From Streptomyces paludis (GTDB lineage: Bacteria; Actinomycetota; Actinomycetes; Streptomycetales; Streptomycetaceae), in the NCBI RefSeq assembly GCF_003344965.1, contig NZ_CP031194.1:434001-498000 (forward strand): 64,000 bases of DNA. Direction: 5' to 3'. Positions 48,003 through 57,043 of the stretch are shown in pieces. Position 1 is the first letter of the stretch; each line of letters begins with the position of its first letter. The position numbers and the translations under genes were made by a program. Under the pieces are notes generated by a model. That model was not told the DNA's origin. It did no database searches and worked only from the letters and a program-made list of their open reading frames with translations.

Positions 48003-48039
48003 GGGGCGGGGCCGGCCAGGGCCCGGCCGGTCCCGTCCC
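48003..48039. terminator. 15-bp stem between convergent genes
   Basis: The arms 48003-48017 and 48025-48039 are complementary over 15 pairs, two of them G-U, closing a 7-nt loop next to the stop codon of the minus-strand ATPase gene. Three GTTGAGC(C/G)G-type repeats lie just before it (about 47960-48000). Confidence 0.6.
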
Positions 48040-48483
48040 TCAGTTCCGGCAGCTCCGGTCGGCCGGTACGGTCCAGGGCAGCGCGATCCAGACGGTCTTG
48101 CCCCCCTCCGCCGTCGGGGTGATGGAGAGCCGCCCGCCGCACTCGGCGGTCAGCGAGCGGATGATCACCATGCCCCGGCCGTTGTCCTGCTGCACGGCCG
48201 CCGGCAGCCGTTGCGGCCAGCGCGGATGGCTGTCGGTGACCCCGACGCGCAGCCGCTCCTCGCGCTCCAGCCGGACCTCCACGGTGAACGTGGGCGACTG
48301 GCCGAAGGTGTGCTGCACGGCGTTGGTCGCCAGTTCCGAGACGATCAGCCGGACCGTGTCGGCGGTCTCCGCTTCGCCGGGCAGCCCCCACCCGGTCAGC
48401 AGATCCTCCACATATCTTCGCGCCGTGGGTACCGACGCGGGATCGCTCGGCAGTGTGATGGATGCTTCCTGATGGTCTGCCAT
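48040..48483 (-). CDS. HATPase_c_2 anti-sigma-factor-like ATP-binding protein
   Basis: 147 aa. GHKL ATPase boxes are visible: N-box SELATNAVQHT (about 50-60), G1 VTDSHPRWP region and G2 DNGRGMVIIRSL (about 100-111), closing with GGKTVWIALPW. Such RsbW-like proteins bind sigma factors or anti-sigma partners, but many Streptomyces copies are paired with XRE-DUF5753 and DUF397 proteins, as here (divergent). The target is unknown. Confidence 0.85.
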   Translation of the reverse strand: MADHQEASITLPSDPASVPTARRYVEDLLTGWGLPGEAETADTVRLIVSELATNAVQHTFGQSPTFTVEVRLEREERLRVGVTDSHPRWPQRLPAAVQQDNGRGMVIIRSLTAECGGRLSITPTAEGGKTVWIALPWTVPADRSCRN

Positions 48484-48738
48484 GACGATGCCGTCCCTTT
48501 CGCACCGGACCGCACTCCGCCACAGAACGGATGACTGCGCGGACGGCCTCGGACTCCGCTTCGCCGCCAGCCTGCCACCGATCGCACCGCGCCACGGCCC
48601 GATCCGCAGAGATCTGCATATATCTGTCGCTCAAAGCGGTGAACTCTGCAACGCGAGACCGTATTCGGGCGCGGAAAAGATACCTTCTCCGCCGTCGCGC
48701 ACCGGTGCGCGGAAAACGGACGGCGAGAGGATTCGGCC

Positions 48739-49605
48739 ATGCGGCATATTCCACTGGTACGGCGGCGCAAGCTCGGCGAGGAATTGCGGCGGCTGCGCCG
48801 GGAGGCGGGGCTGACGAGCGGGGAGACCGCGCGGCTGCTCGGCTGGCACCAGTCGAAGGTGAGCCGGATCGAGACCGGCGTCAGCGGTGTGAAGGCCGGG
48901 GATCTGACCGTGCTCTTCGACGCGCTGGGGCTGGGCGATCCCCATCTGCGCTCGCTGCTCAGCTCCCTGGCGGAGCGGACCGGCGGCGGACCCGGCTGGT
49001 GGGAGGCGTACGGCGGCGCGATCCCGACGGGATACCGGGACTTCATCAGCCTGGAGTCCCAGGCGAGCACCGCGCACACCCTGGAGACCTCGGTGGTGCC
49101 GGGGCTGCTCCAGACGCCCGGCTACGCCCGCGCGGTGACCCGGGCGGCGCTGGACGGGCTGCCGGCGTCGACCGTGGACGCCCTGGTCGAGGTGCGGCTC
49201 GCCCGTCAGGCCGTCCTGCGGTCCGCGACACCGCTGCGGCTGCACGCCGTACTCGACGAGGCGGTGCTCCGGCGGCAGGTGGGCGGGCCCGAGGTGATGA
49301 GAGAGCAGTTACGACGGCTGGCGGAGCTGGCCCGGCTTCCCCATGTGTGCCTCCAGGTGCTGCCGTTCACTGTCGGCGGCTATGTCGGACTCGCCGGGCC
49401 TTTCGTTATTTTCACTTTTCCGAACATCGCTGATCTGGATTTGGTCGTTCTCGACCATTTGACGAATAGCCTCTTTCTGGAGCGGAAAGAAGACCTGGAG
49501 GCATACCGCGCCGCGTTCACGACCATGCGCGGACATGCCCTCTCGACAGCGGATTCACTCGATCTCATCGCCGGAATCGGTGCCGGAATCGGCACCGTCC
49601 CGTAG
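48739..49605 (+). CDS. XRE family regulator with DUF5753 (WhiJ-type); contains a TTA codon
   Basis: 288 aa. The helix-turn-helix is LRREAGLTSGETARLLGWHQSKVSRIETG (about 16-44), and the C-terminal DUF5753 domain (about 100-280) contains VVPGLLQTPGYARAVT and LPFTVGGYVGLAGPFVIFTF. Codon 191 is TTA (49309-49311), so translation should need the bldA tRNA, linking it to development. A DUF397 gene follows closely and an RsbW-like gene is divergent, the WhiJ/AbaA-like arrangement used in developmental control. The intergenic region has GCAGAGATCTGC (48606-48617), a possible operator. Confidence 0.9.
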   Translation: MRHIPLVRRRKLGEELRRLRREAGLTSGETARLLGWHQSKVSRIETGVSGVKAGDLTVLFDALGLGDPHLRSLLSSLAERTGGGPGWWEAYGGAIPTGYRDFISLESQASTAHTLETSVVPGLLQTPGYARAVTRAALDGLPASTVDALVEVRLARQAVLRSATPLRLHAVLDEAVLRRQVGGPEVMREQLRRLAELARLPHVCLQVLPFTVGGYVGLAGPFVIFTFPNIADLDLVVLDHLTNSLFLERKEDLEAYRAAFTTMRGHALSTADSLDLIAGIGAGIGTVP

Positions 49606-49621
49606 GGAGGCAGGACACATC

Positions 49622-49813
49622 ATGGACCGCTCCGCATGGCGGCGCAGCAGCTACAGCACGGGGGCCAACAACTGTGTGGAGTACGCCCGCACCGGGCCGG
49701 GCCGGCTCGCCGTGCGCGACTCCAAGGAGGTGCGACGGCCGTCGCTGCCCTTCTCCTCAGGGGCGTGGACGGCCTTCCTGTCGGCCCTGCGCGAGCGCGA
49801 GCGCGCTCACTGA
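49622..49813 (+). CDS. DUF397 domain protein
   Basis: 63 aa. It has the DUF397 hallmarks WRRSSYSTGANNCVEYA and VAVRDSK-like ALVRDSKEV, with C-terminal WTAFLSALR. DUF397 proteins are small partners of XRE-DUF5753 regulators. In S. coelicolor such pairs behave in a toxin/antitoxin-like way. The gene starts 17 nt after the XRE stop, with GGGAGG upstream, and its end overlaps the 3' end of bioF on the other strand by 7 nt. Confidence 0.88.
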   Translation: MDRSAWRRSSYSTGANNCVEYARTGPGRLAVRDSKEVRRPSLPFSSGAWTAFLSALRERERAH

Positions 49814-50961
49814 TCCGGCTCCGGGGCCGCCGCCACGACCGTACGGACCGCCGCGCCGATCTGCCGCTCCGTCAGGTCGGCCCGCGCGGTCAGCCTGATC
49901 CGGGACACCCCGTCCGGCACCGAGGGCGGCCGGAAACACCCCACGGCGAGCCCCGCCGTACGGCAGTCGGCCGCCCAGCGTACGGCCGCCTCCGGCGACG
50001 GTGCCCGTACGGAGACGACGGCGGCGTCGGGCCGTACGGCGGTCAGGCCCGCGCCGGTCAGCCGCCGGTGCAGCTCGCCCGCGACCTCGCGCGCCCGGTC
50101 CGCCCTGGCCGGTTCCCGGCGCAGCAGCCGCAGCGCGGCCAGGGCGCCGCCCACGGCGGCCGGCGCGAGACCGGTGTCGAAGATGAACGTCCGGGCGGCG
50201 TTGACGAGATGGTCGATGACCCGGGCCGGGCCGAGGATCGCGCCACCCTGGCTGCCCAGGGACTTGGAGAGCGTGAGGGTGGCCACGACTCCGGCCGCGC
50301 CCGCCAGGCCCGCCGCCGCCAGGGTGCCCCGGCCGCCCTCGCCGAGCACGCCCAGCCCGTGCGCGTCGTCGGCGAGCAGCGCCGCGCCGTGCGCGCGGCA
50401 GACGGCGGCCAGCTCCGTCAGCGGCGCCGCGTCGCCGTCCACGGAGAACACGGCGTCGCTGACCACCAGCGTCCGGCGCCCCGGGTGCGGGGCGAGCGTC
50501 TTGGCGACGGCGTCGGGCGCCGCGTGCGGGACGACGACGGTCTCGGCGCGGGAGAGCCGGCAGCCGTCGACGATCGAGGCGTGGTTGCCCGCGTCGGACA
50601 GGAGCAGCCCGTCGCGGGCGGTGAGCGCGGTGAGCGCGGCCAGATTGGCGGCGTATCCGGAGGACAGGACGAGCGCCGACTCGAAGCCGCAGAATTCGGC
50701 CAGTTCGCGCTCCAGTTCGGCGTGGAGGGTGGTGCTGCCCGTGACCAGCCGGGAGCCGGTGGCGCCCGCGCCCCAGCGGAGGGCGGCGTCCGCCGCCGCG
50801 CCGGTCACCTCGGGGTGGCGGGCCAGGCCCAGATAGTCGTTGCTCGCCAGGTCCAGCAGGTCCTGCTCCGCCGGACGCGGCCGGAGCGTACGGACCAGTC
50901 CCGCCCGGGCGCGGTGGCGTGCCTCGTCGTCGGTCCAGTCGAACGGATCCTGCTGCTTCAC
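49807..50961 (-). CDS. bioF: 8-amino-7-oxononanoate synthase
   Basis: 384 aa. This PLP enzyme condenses pimeloyl-ACP/CoA with L-alanine, the first committed step of the biotin ring pathway. [13 protein letters not shown] (about 38-50), [12 protein letters not shown], the glycine-rich [13 protein letters not shown] and the PLP-lysine motif [13 protein letters not shown] (about 228-240) are all in place. It is divergent from bioBAD, so the biotin genes share one control region (50,962-51,125). Confidence 0.93.
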   Translation of the reverse strand: MKQQDPFDWTDDEARHRARAGLVRTLRPRPAEQDLLDLASNDYLGLARHPEVTGAAADAALRWGAGATGSRLVTGSTTLHAELERELAEFCGFESALVLSSGYAANLAALTALTARDGLLLSDAGNHASIVDGCRLSRAETVVVPHAAPDAVAKTLAPHPGRRTLVVSDAVFSVDGDAAPLTELAAVCRAHGAALLADDAHGLGVLGEGGRGTLAAAGLAGAAGVVATLTLSKSLGSQGGAILGPARVIDHLVNAARTFIFDTGLAPAAVGGALAALRLLRREPARADRAREVAGELHRRLTGAGLTAVRPDAAVVSVRAPSPEAAVRWAADCRTAGLAVGCFRPPSVPDGVSRIRLTARADLTERQIGAAVRTVVAAAPEPDQ

Positions 50962-51125
50962 GGTGCGGGCCTCCGGTGAGCGGTACGGCGGCCTTTTGTA
51001 GGCAGCGCACAGACTTTAACCATGGGCTGACCTGGGCAGGGTGTGGTGATGCACACACGTCGATCCGGCGGTGTTGTCGGGATCCTCCTTTCCCCGGGGG
51101 TCCCCGGTGGGCAAGGATCTGCACC

Positions 51126-52337
51126 ATGGACCTTCTGAACACACTGGTGGAGAAGGGTCTGCGCCGCGAGCTGCCGACCCGCGAAGAAGCGCTCGCCGTA
51201 CTGGCGACCTCCGACGACGATCTGCTCGACGTGGTGGCCGCGGCCGGGAAGGTGCGGCGGCAGTGGTTCGGGCGGCGGGTGAAGCTCAACTATCTGGTCA
51301 ATCTGAAGTCCGGGCTCTGCCCCGAGGACTGCTCGTACTGCTCGCAGCGGCTCGGCTCCAAGGCCGAGATCCTGAAGTACACCTGGCTGAAGCCCGACGA
51401 GGCGACGAAGGTCGCGGCGGCCGGGGTGGCGGGCGGGGCGAAGCGGGTGTGTCTGGTCGCGAGCGGCCGGGGTCCGACCGACCGGGACATCGACCGGGTC
51501 TCGCGGACCATCGAGGCGATCAAGGAGCAGAACGAGGAGGTAGAGGTCTGCGCCTGCCTCGGACTGCTCTCCGGCGGCCAGGCGGAACGGCTGCGGGCGG
51601 CGGGGGCCGACGCGTACAACCACAACCTGAACACGTCCGAGGGGACGTACGGCGACATCACGACGACCCACACCTACGCGGACCGGGTCGAGACCGTACG
51701 GCTGGCCAGGGAGGGCGGGCTGTCCCCGTGCTCGGGTCTGATCGCCGGGATGGGGGAGAGCGACGAGGACCTGGTCGATGTGCTCTTCGCCCTGCGGGAG
51801 CTGGACCCCGACTCGGTGCCGGTCAACTTCCTGATCCCGATGGAGGGGACGCCGCTCGCCGCCGAGTGGAATCTGACCCCGCAGCGCTGCCTGCGCATCC
51901 TGGCGATGGCGCGGTTCGTCTGCCCGGATGTGGAGGTCCGGCTCGCGGGCGGGCGCGAGGTGCATCTGCGCTCGTTGCAGCCGCTCGCGCTGCATCTGGT
52001 CAACTCCATCTTCCTGGGCGACTATCTGACCAGTGAGGGCCAGGCGGGCCAGGCGGATCTGGACATGATCGCGGACGCCGGTTTCGAGGTGGAGGGCGCG
52101 GGTACGCCGACGCTTCCGGAGCATCGCGCGGGCGGCTGCGGGTCGGTGTGCGGCGACGGGGCGGAGTCCGCGTGCGGGTCCGGGGCCGGGGCCGAGTCGG
52201 AGTCCGTGGCGGCCGGGTCCGTACCGGCCGAGAGCGCCGCTGCCGGTGCGACCGCCGCTGATGTGCTGGCTTCCCGTCCCGGTCTGGTGTCCGTTCGCCG
52301 CCGGGGTGCGGGCACCGAGCTGGCGCCCAATGCCTGA
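51126..52337 (+). CDS. bioB: Biotin synthase with a C-terminal extension
   Basis: 403 aa. This radical SAM enzyme inserts sulfur into dethiobiotin. The 4Fe-4S motif is CPEDCSYC (Cys65, 69, 72); the 2Fe-2S ligands and conserved Arg lie in the remaining TIM barrel ([24 protein letters not shown]). The core ends near residue 335. The last about 65 residues are Ala/Gly/Ser-rich with three extra cysteines and are probably disordered. AAGGA lies before ATG. It overlaps bioA by 8 nt. Confidence 0.94.
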   Translation: MDLLNTLVEKGLRRELPTREEALAVLATSDDDLLDVVAAAGKVRRQWFGRRVKLNYLVNLKSGLCPEDCSYCSQRLGSKAEILKYTWLKPDEATKVAAAGVAGGAKRVCLVASGRGPTDRDIDRVSRTIEAIKEQNEEVEVCACLGLLSGGQAERLRAAGADAYNHNLNTSEGTYGDITTTHTYADRVETVRLAREGGLSPCSGLIAGMGESDEDLVDVLFALRELDPDSVPVNFLIPMEGTPLAAEWNLTPQRCLRILAMARFVCPDVEVRLAGGREVHLRSLQPLALHLVNSIFLGDYLTSEGQAGQADLDMIADAGFEVEGAGTPTLPEHRAGGCGSVCGDGAESACGSGAGAESESVAAGSVPAESAAAGATAADVLASRPGLVSVRRRGAGTELAPNA

Positions 52338-53625
52338 GCCGGTCCTCGGCACCGGCGAGCTGCTGGATCTGGACCGGGCGCATGTGTGGCATCCGTACGG
52401 TCCGATGCCGGGGCGGGTCGATCCGCTGATCGTGGAGTCCGCGGCCGGGGTACGGCTGCGGCTGGCCGAACCCGCCCACGGGCAGGACGAGCTGGTCGAC
52501 GGCATGGCGTCGTGGTGGTCGGCGATCCACGGCTACCGCCACCCGGTGCTCGACGAGGCGGCGCGCGGCCAGCTGGACCGGATGAGCCATGTGATGTTCG
52601 GCGGGCTCACCCACGAGCCCGCCGTACGGCTCGCCGCCCGGCTCGTCGAGATCACCCCGGAGCCTCTGCGCCATGTCTTTCTCGCCGACTCGGGCTCCGT
52701 GTCGGTCGAGGTCGCGGTGAAGATGTGCCTCCAGTACTGGCGTTCGCGCGGCCGGCCGGCCAAGCAGCGGCTGCTCACCTGGCGCGGCGGCTACCACGGT
52801 GACACCTGGCAGCCCATGTCGGTGTGCGATCCCGAGGGCGGGATGCACGGTCTGTGGGCGGGGGTGCTGCCGCGCCAGATCTTCGCGGACGCGCCGCCCG
52901 CCGCGTACGACGAGACGTACGCGGACGGGCTGCGCGCGCTGATCGCCCGGCACGCGGACGAGCTGGCGGCCGTCATCGTGGAGCCGGTGGTGCAGGGCGC
53001 GGGCGGGATGCGGTTCCACTCCCCCGCGTATCTGCGGGTGCTGCGCGAGGCGTGCGACGCGCACGGGGTGCTGCTGGTCTTCGACGAGATCGCCACCGGC
53101 TTCGGCCGGACCGGCACGCTCTTCGCCGCCGGGCAGGGCGGGGTCTCGCCCGATGTGATGTGTGTGGGCAAGGCGCTGACCGGCGGATATCTCACCATGG
53201 CGGCGACGTTGTGCACGGCGGAGGTGGCCGAGGGCATCTCGCGCGGCGAGGTGCCGGTGCTGGCGCACGGGCCGACGTTCATGGGCAATCCGCTGGCGGC
53301 GGCGGTCGCGCTCGCCTCGATCGATCTGCTGCTCGGCCAGGACTGGGCGGCGGAGGTCAAGCGGATCGGCGCGGGGCTCGGGGACGGGCTCGCCGAGGCG
53401 GCGGAGCTGCCCGGGGTACGGGAGGTACGGACGCTGGGCGCCATCGGGGTCGTCCAGCTGGACCACGACGTGGACATGGCCGCGGCGACGCGGGCGGCGG
53501 TGCGCGAGGGGGTGTGGCTGCGGCCGTTCCGCGACCTCGTGTACACGATGCCGCCCTATGTGACGGGCGACGCGGACGTCGCCAGGATCTGCCGCGCGGT
53601 GGTCGCGGCGGCGCGGGAGGGCTGA
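52330..53625 (+). CDS. bioA: Adenosylmethionine-8-amino-7-oxononanoate aminotransferase
   Basis: 431 aa from ATG 52330, whose codon lies within the bioB end (8-nt overlap). A class III PLP aminotransferase: HVWHPYGPM (about 17-25), the [12 protein letters not shown] region, [23 protein letters not shown] (PLP-phosphate and aspartate) and the lysine in [11 protein letters not shown]. It makes 7,8-diaminononanoate. It is followed 35 nt later by bioD. Confidence 0.95.
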   Translation: MPEPVLGTGELLDLDRAHVWHPYGPMPGRVDPLIVESAAGVRLRLAEPAHGQDELVDGMASWWSAIHGYRHPVLDEAARGQLDRMSHVMFGGLTHEPAVRLAARLVEITPEPLRHVFLADSGSVSVEVAVKMCLQYWRSRGRPAKQRLLTWRGGYHGDTWQPMSVCDPEGGMHGLWAGVLPRQIFADAPPAAYDETYADGLRALIARHADELAAVIVEPVVQGAGGMRFHSPAYLRVLREACDAHGVLLVFDEIATGFGRTGTLFAAGQGGVSPDVMCVGKALTGGYLTMAATLCTAEVAEGISRGEVPVLAHGPTFMGNPLAAAVALASIDLLLGQDWAAEVKRIGAGLGDGLAEAAELPGVREVRTLGAIGVVQLDHDVDMAAATRAAVREGVWLRPFRDLVYTMPPYVTGDADVARICRAVVAAAREG

Positions 53626-53660
53626 CATGCGGGACGAGCTGAGATGCGGGAAGGGCTGAC

Positions 53661-54380
53661 ATGCCGGTGATCATCGTCTCCGGGACCGGTACGGAGATCG
53701 GCAAGACCGTCGTCACGGCGGCCGTCGCGGCGGCGGCGCTGGCCGGGGGCCGCAGCGTCGCCGTACTGAAGCCGGCGCAGACCGGGCTCGGCCCGGGTGA
53801 GCCGGGCGATGTGGCGGAGGCCGCGCGGCTGGCGGGCGCGGTGACCGCGGTGGAGCTGGCCCGCTATCCGGACCCGCTGGCGCCCGCGACGGCGGCCCGG
53901 CGGGCCGGTGCCGCGCCCGTACGCCCGCACGAGATCGCCGAGGCGGCCGAGAAGCTGGCGGCGGAGCACGATGTGGTGCTGGTCGAGGGGGCGGGCGGGC
54001 TGCTCGTACGGTTCGACGAGCGCGGCGCCACGCTCGCGGACGCGGCCGTGCTGCTGCGCGCGCCGGTCCTCGTGGTCGCGCCCGCCGGGCTGGGCACGCT
54101 CAACGCGACCGCGTTGACGACGGAGGCGCTGCGGGCGCGGGCGCTGACACCGCTCGGTGTGGTCATCGGCAGCTGGCCCGACACCCCGGGCCTGGCGGAA
54201 CGCTGCAATCTGTCGGACCTGCCGGAGGCGGCGGGCGCGCCCCTGCTGGGCGCCGTACCGACGGGCGCGGGCGCCCTGCCCCCGGCCGAGTTCCGCACCC
54301 GCGCCGCCTCCTGGCTGGCCCCGGACCTCTTCGGCACCTGGCCAGGCCCCGAACCGGCCGCCACCGGCCTACCGGCCTGA
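53661..54380 (+). CDS. bioD: ATP-dependent dethiobiotin synthetase
   Basis: 239 aa. P-loop GTGTEIGKTVVTAA (about 7-20), the KPAQTG substrate loop, and LVEGAGGLLVRF (Walker B-like) are typical. It closes the ureido ring of dethiobiotin using CO2 and ATP. It is the last gene of bioBAD and is followed by a long gene-free stretch and a strong terminator. Confidence 0.95.
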   Translation: MPVIIVSGTGTEIGKTVVTAAVAAAALAGGRSVAVLKPAQTGLGPGEPGDVAEAARLAGAVTAVELARYPDPLAPATAARRAGAAPVRPHEIAEAAEKLAAEHDVVLVEGAGGLLVRFDERGATLADAAVLLRAPVLVVAPAGLGTLNATALTTEALRARALTPLGVVIGSWPDTPGLAERCNLSDLPEAAGAPLLGAVPTGAGALPPAEFRTRAASWLAPDLFGTWPGPEPAATGLPA

Positions 54381-54679
54381 GAACACCCGCCAACTCCCCG
54401 CGCGACCGGGGCCCCGGAGACCGCCATCCGTGATCCGCCGTCCCTGCCGGACGGCGAGCGCGGCATGCCGACCTGCTCGCGGCACCCGTGCCGACGAACC
54501 CGGCCCACGCGGCAACGGCCCCTGCCCCGGCCGGGACGGCCCTGACGGGTTACGCGCTCGGCACGGGCGACCAACGCCGGCCCTCCGGCCCGGGCGCGGC
54601 CGTATGCCGTGGTGACCGGTACGGGCACGGTCGCCGCCGCGACGGTTCCGGTAGGGGCCGGCCTCCCGGGCGGACAAGC
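54381..54679. other. Gene-free spacer after bioD
   Basis: No credible gene is seen on either strand; the frames here lack good starts and have no recognised motifs. A few short GC-rich repeats occur, and the stretch ends in the strong hairpin at 54680-54717. Confidence 0.6.
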
Positions 54680-54717
54680 AGGGCGGGGCGGCTTCCCGAA
54701 GGAAGCCGCCCCGCCCT
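54680..54717. terminator. 17-bp perfect hairpin between bioD and the convergent reductase gene
   Basis: The arm 54680-54696 is exactly complementary to 54701-54717, with a CGAA loop. It lies 22 nt after the stop of the minus-strand reductase gene and probably ends transcription from both sides. Confidence 0.85.
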
Positions 54718-54739
54718 GGTCCGAGCCGTACGCCCAGTG

Positions 54740-56104
54740 CTACGCGCCGCTCGCGTCCAGCATTTCGTCGCGTTCGACGATCTTCACGCGCTCGCGGCCC
54801 TGCTCCGCGCCGCGGGCCTGTTCGGCGGCGTCGAGGCGGTGCCAGCCCTCCCAGGTGGTGAAGCGGACGTCGCGCTCGCCGAGGAACGCGTCGACGGCCG
54901 CCGGGTCGGGCGACGCGGGGGTCTGGAGGCGGCCGTTCGCGTGGTCGTCCAGCAGGCTGGCGACCGTCTCGTTGGCGTCGCCCTTCGTGTGGCCGATGAG
55001 GCCGACGGGACCGCGCCGGATCCAGCCGGTGACGTACATGGACTTGAGGTGCTCGCCGGTCTCCTCGATCACCCGGCCGCCCTGGTCCGGGACCGTGCCG
55101 GACTCGACGTCCCAGGGCAGCTTGGGGAGCTTGTCGGAGAGGTAGCCCACGGCGCGGTAGACCGCGGTGAGGTCCCAGTCCTTGAAGGTGCCGGTGCCCT
55201 TGACGTTGCCCGTGCCGTCGAGCGCGGTGCGCTCGGTGCGCAGGCCGGTGACGGCGCCGTCCTCGCCGAGGATCTCGGTCGGGGACTCGAAGAAGTGCAG
55301 GAAGAGCTTGTGCGGCCGGTCGCCGGCATCGCGGATGGCCCAGTTCTCCAGGGTCTTGGCGACCATGTCGGCCTGCTTGTTGCCGCGCCGGGTGGCGATC
55401 GAGCCGTCGTCGTAGTCGATGTCCTCGGGGTCGACGATGACCTCGATGTTCGGGGAGTGGTCCAGCTCCCGCAGCTCCATCGGGCTGAACTTCGCCTGCG
55501 CCGGGCCGCGGCGGCCGAAGACGTGGACCTCCAGGGCCTTGTTGGCCTTGAGGCCCTCGTACACGTTCGGCGGGATCTCGGTCGGCAGCAGCTCGTCCGC
55601 GGTCTTGGCCAGCACGCGCGCCACATCGAGCGCGACGTTGCCGACGCCGAGGACGGCGACCTTCTCCGCGTGCAGCGGCCAGGTCCGCTCGACGTCCGGG
55701 TGGCCGTCGTACCAGGAGACGAAGTCGGCCGCGCCGTACGAGCCGTCGAGTTCGACGCCGGGTATGTCGAGCGCGCGGTCGGCCGTCGCGCCCGTGGAGA
55801 AGATCACGGCGTCGTAGAAGGCGCGCAGATCGTCCAGGTTGATGTCCCCGGGGTAGTCGACATTGCCGAAGAGCCGGATCTGGGGCTTGTCGAGCACCTG
55901 GTGCAGGGCCTTGACGATGCCCTTGATCCGGGGGTGGTCCGGGGCCACGCCGTAGCGGATCAGGCCGAACGGCGCCGGCATCCGCTCGAAGAGGTCGATG
56001 GAGACACCGGGCTCGGCGGCCACTGCGGACTTCAGCAGCGCGTCGGCGGCGTAGATCCCGGCCGGGCCGGCTCCGACAATGGCCACCCGCAGAGGGCGAG
56101 TCAT
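54740..56104 (-). CDS. FprA-type ferredoxin-NADP reductase
   Basis: 454 aa, the adrenodoxin reductase-like layout. FAD motif VAIVGAGPAGIYAADAL (about 6-22), PAPFGLIRYGVAPDHP, NADP motif VLGVGNVALDVARVL (about 150-164) and the C-terminal YVTGWIRRGPVGLIGHTKGDA signature are all seen. It transfers electrons between NADPH and ferredoxin, typically to P450s. An iron-box-like palindrome lies about 45 nt upstream of the start. Confidence 0.92.
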   Translation of the reverse strand: MTRPLRVAIVGAGPAGIYAADALLKSAVAAEPGVSIDLFERMPAPFGLIRYGVAPDHPRIKGIVKALHQVLDKPQIRLFGNVDYPGDINLDDLRAFYDAVIFSTGATADRALDIPGVELDGSYGAADFVSWYDGHPDVERTWPLHAEKVAVLGVGNVALDVARVLAKTADELLPTEIPPNVYEGLKANKALEVHVFGRRGPAQAKFSPMELRELDHSPNIEVIVDPEDIDYDDGSIATRRGNKQADMVAKTLENWAIRDAGDRPHKLFLHFFESPTEILGEDGAVTGLRTERTALDGTGNVKGTGTFKDWDLTAVYRAVGYLSDKLPKLPWDVESGTVPDQGGRVIEETGEHLKSMYVTGWIRRGPVGLIGHTKGDANETVASLLDDHANGRLQTPASPDPAAVDAFLGERDVRFTTWEGWHRLDAAEQARGAEQGRERVKIVERDEMLDASGA

Positions 56105-56148
56105 GATCAGGTTTCCCTTCGAGCGATGGGCAGGGGCTCGCCGGAAGC

Positions 56149-56168
56149 CTAAACTAAGGCATGCCTAA
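56149..56168. promoter_or_regulatory. Iron-box-like site (DmdR/IdeR type) upstream of the reductase gene
   Basis: CTAAGGCATGCCTAAG lies in 56154-56169, a near-palindrome resembling the TTAGGCTAGCCTAA core bound by DmdR1/IdeR. A further CCTAAACTAAGG half lies beside it. It sits about 45 nt before the reductase ATG, so iron-dependent control is plausible. Not tested. Confidence 0.45.
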
Positions 56169-56194
56169 GCTGGTAGTCGGCCCCTGTCTATGAC

Positions 56195-56215
56195 CTCATA
56201 AGGCCGGCTTATGAG
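56195..56215. promoter_or_regulatory. 21-bp palindrome upstream of the reductase gene
   Basis: CTCATAAG (56195-56202) and CTTATGAG (56208-56215) form a perfect inverted repeat with a 5-nt spacer, in the 215-nt gap after the DUF624 gene stop (56320) and before the reductase. It is either the terminator of the sugar operon or an operator. No gene is seen in 56105-56319. Confidence 0.5.
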
Positions 56216-56319
56216 CCGGCCGCGGTCGTGCCTGGTCAGCGTAGGGGATGGGGCCGGGGCCGCCGGTCCCGCCCCCCTCTCCGTTCCACCCGCGTTCACG
56301 CCGCCGTGACCGCCGCCCC

Positions 56320-57027
56320 TCACATCTCCGCGGTCGCCGCCGGAGCCGTTGACTCGAACATGACGCAGGAGTTGCGCCAGACCACGAACAGCACACAGCC
56401 GGGCACCACCGCCAACCCCAGTAGCGGCGCCTGGTTGACCATCACCAGAGCGACCGCGAGCAGCCCGAGGTTCATCAGCCCGAGCGGCCACCGGCGGACC
56501 AGCGCGTACGGCGCCGCCAGGAGCGTGCGCCGCCACGCGCGCGGAGCGTCCTCGTACGCCAGGTAGGCCATCGCCGCGACACCGGAGCCGGCCGCGACGA
56601 GTACGGCCACCACGAGCAGCGGCACGAGCACCAGCCCGAGCGCCGAGTCGCGCAGTACGTACACATCGGTCGCGGCCACGGCCATCAGCAGGACGCAGGG
56701 CGCCCACAGGAGCAGCGCCCGGCCGGCCAGCCGCCGGTAGGCGCGCACCAGTTCGGCGACCGGGGCCCGCTCGTCCCCGTCGGACCGGCGCAGATAGCCG
56801 AAGACGGCGGCGAGCGACGGCCCGGTCCCGAGCGCGAGGATCCCGAAGAACACCGGGTACCGCCACGGCTGGTGGACCAGTTGCAGGGCGGCCAGCAGCG
56901 GCAGGTTCGCCGCCACCAGCCCCACGTTGACGACCAGGACCCGGTGGACGAACGACCAGATCAGGTCCCAGGAGCCGTACCCCACATTGAGCCGGGACGG
57001 CCGGCCGGTGACGGGTGCGCCGCTCAT
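56320..57027 (-). CDS. YesL/DUF624 family membrane protein
   Basis: 235 aa with about five hydrophobic segments. The opening WDLIWSFVHRVLVVNVGLVAANLPLL and LGTGPSLAAVFGYLRR match the DUF624 (YesL) family, whose genes usually sit with CUT1 sugar transporters for plant or glycosaminoglycan-type oligosaccharides. Its job is unknown. It is the last gene of the sugar operon, 16 nt after the second permease, with GAGGCGAGGAG immediately before ATG. Confidence 0.85.
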   Translation of the reverse strand: MSGAPVTGRPSRLNVGYGSWDLIWSFVHRVLVVNVGLVAANLPLLAALQLVHQPWRYPVFFGILALGTGPSLAAVFGYLRRSDGDERAPVAELVRAYRRLAGRALLLWAPCVLLMAVAATDVYVLRDSALGLVLVPLLVVAVLVAAGSGVAAMAYLAYEDAPRAWRRTLLAAPYALVRRWPLGLMNLGLLAVALVMVNQAPLLGLAVVPGCVLFVVWRNSCVMFESTAPAATAEM

Positions 57028-57043
57028 CTCCTCGCCTCGCTTG

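Noticed and set aside
54381..54679. Short frames after bioD as possible genes
   Set aside because: They lack ribosome sites, recognisable motifs and agreement with the surrounding codon bias, and are followed by a terminator.
56195..56215. Palindrome as a definite operator of the sugar operon
   Set aside because: It lies downstream of the last gene of that operon and upstream of the reductase, so it cannot be the operon operator; a terminator or reductase regulatory site is more likely.
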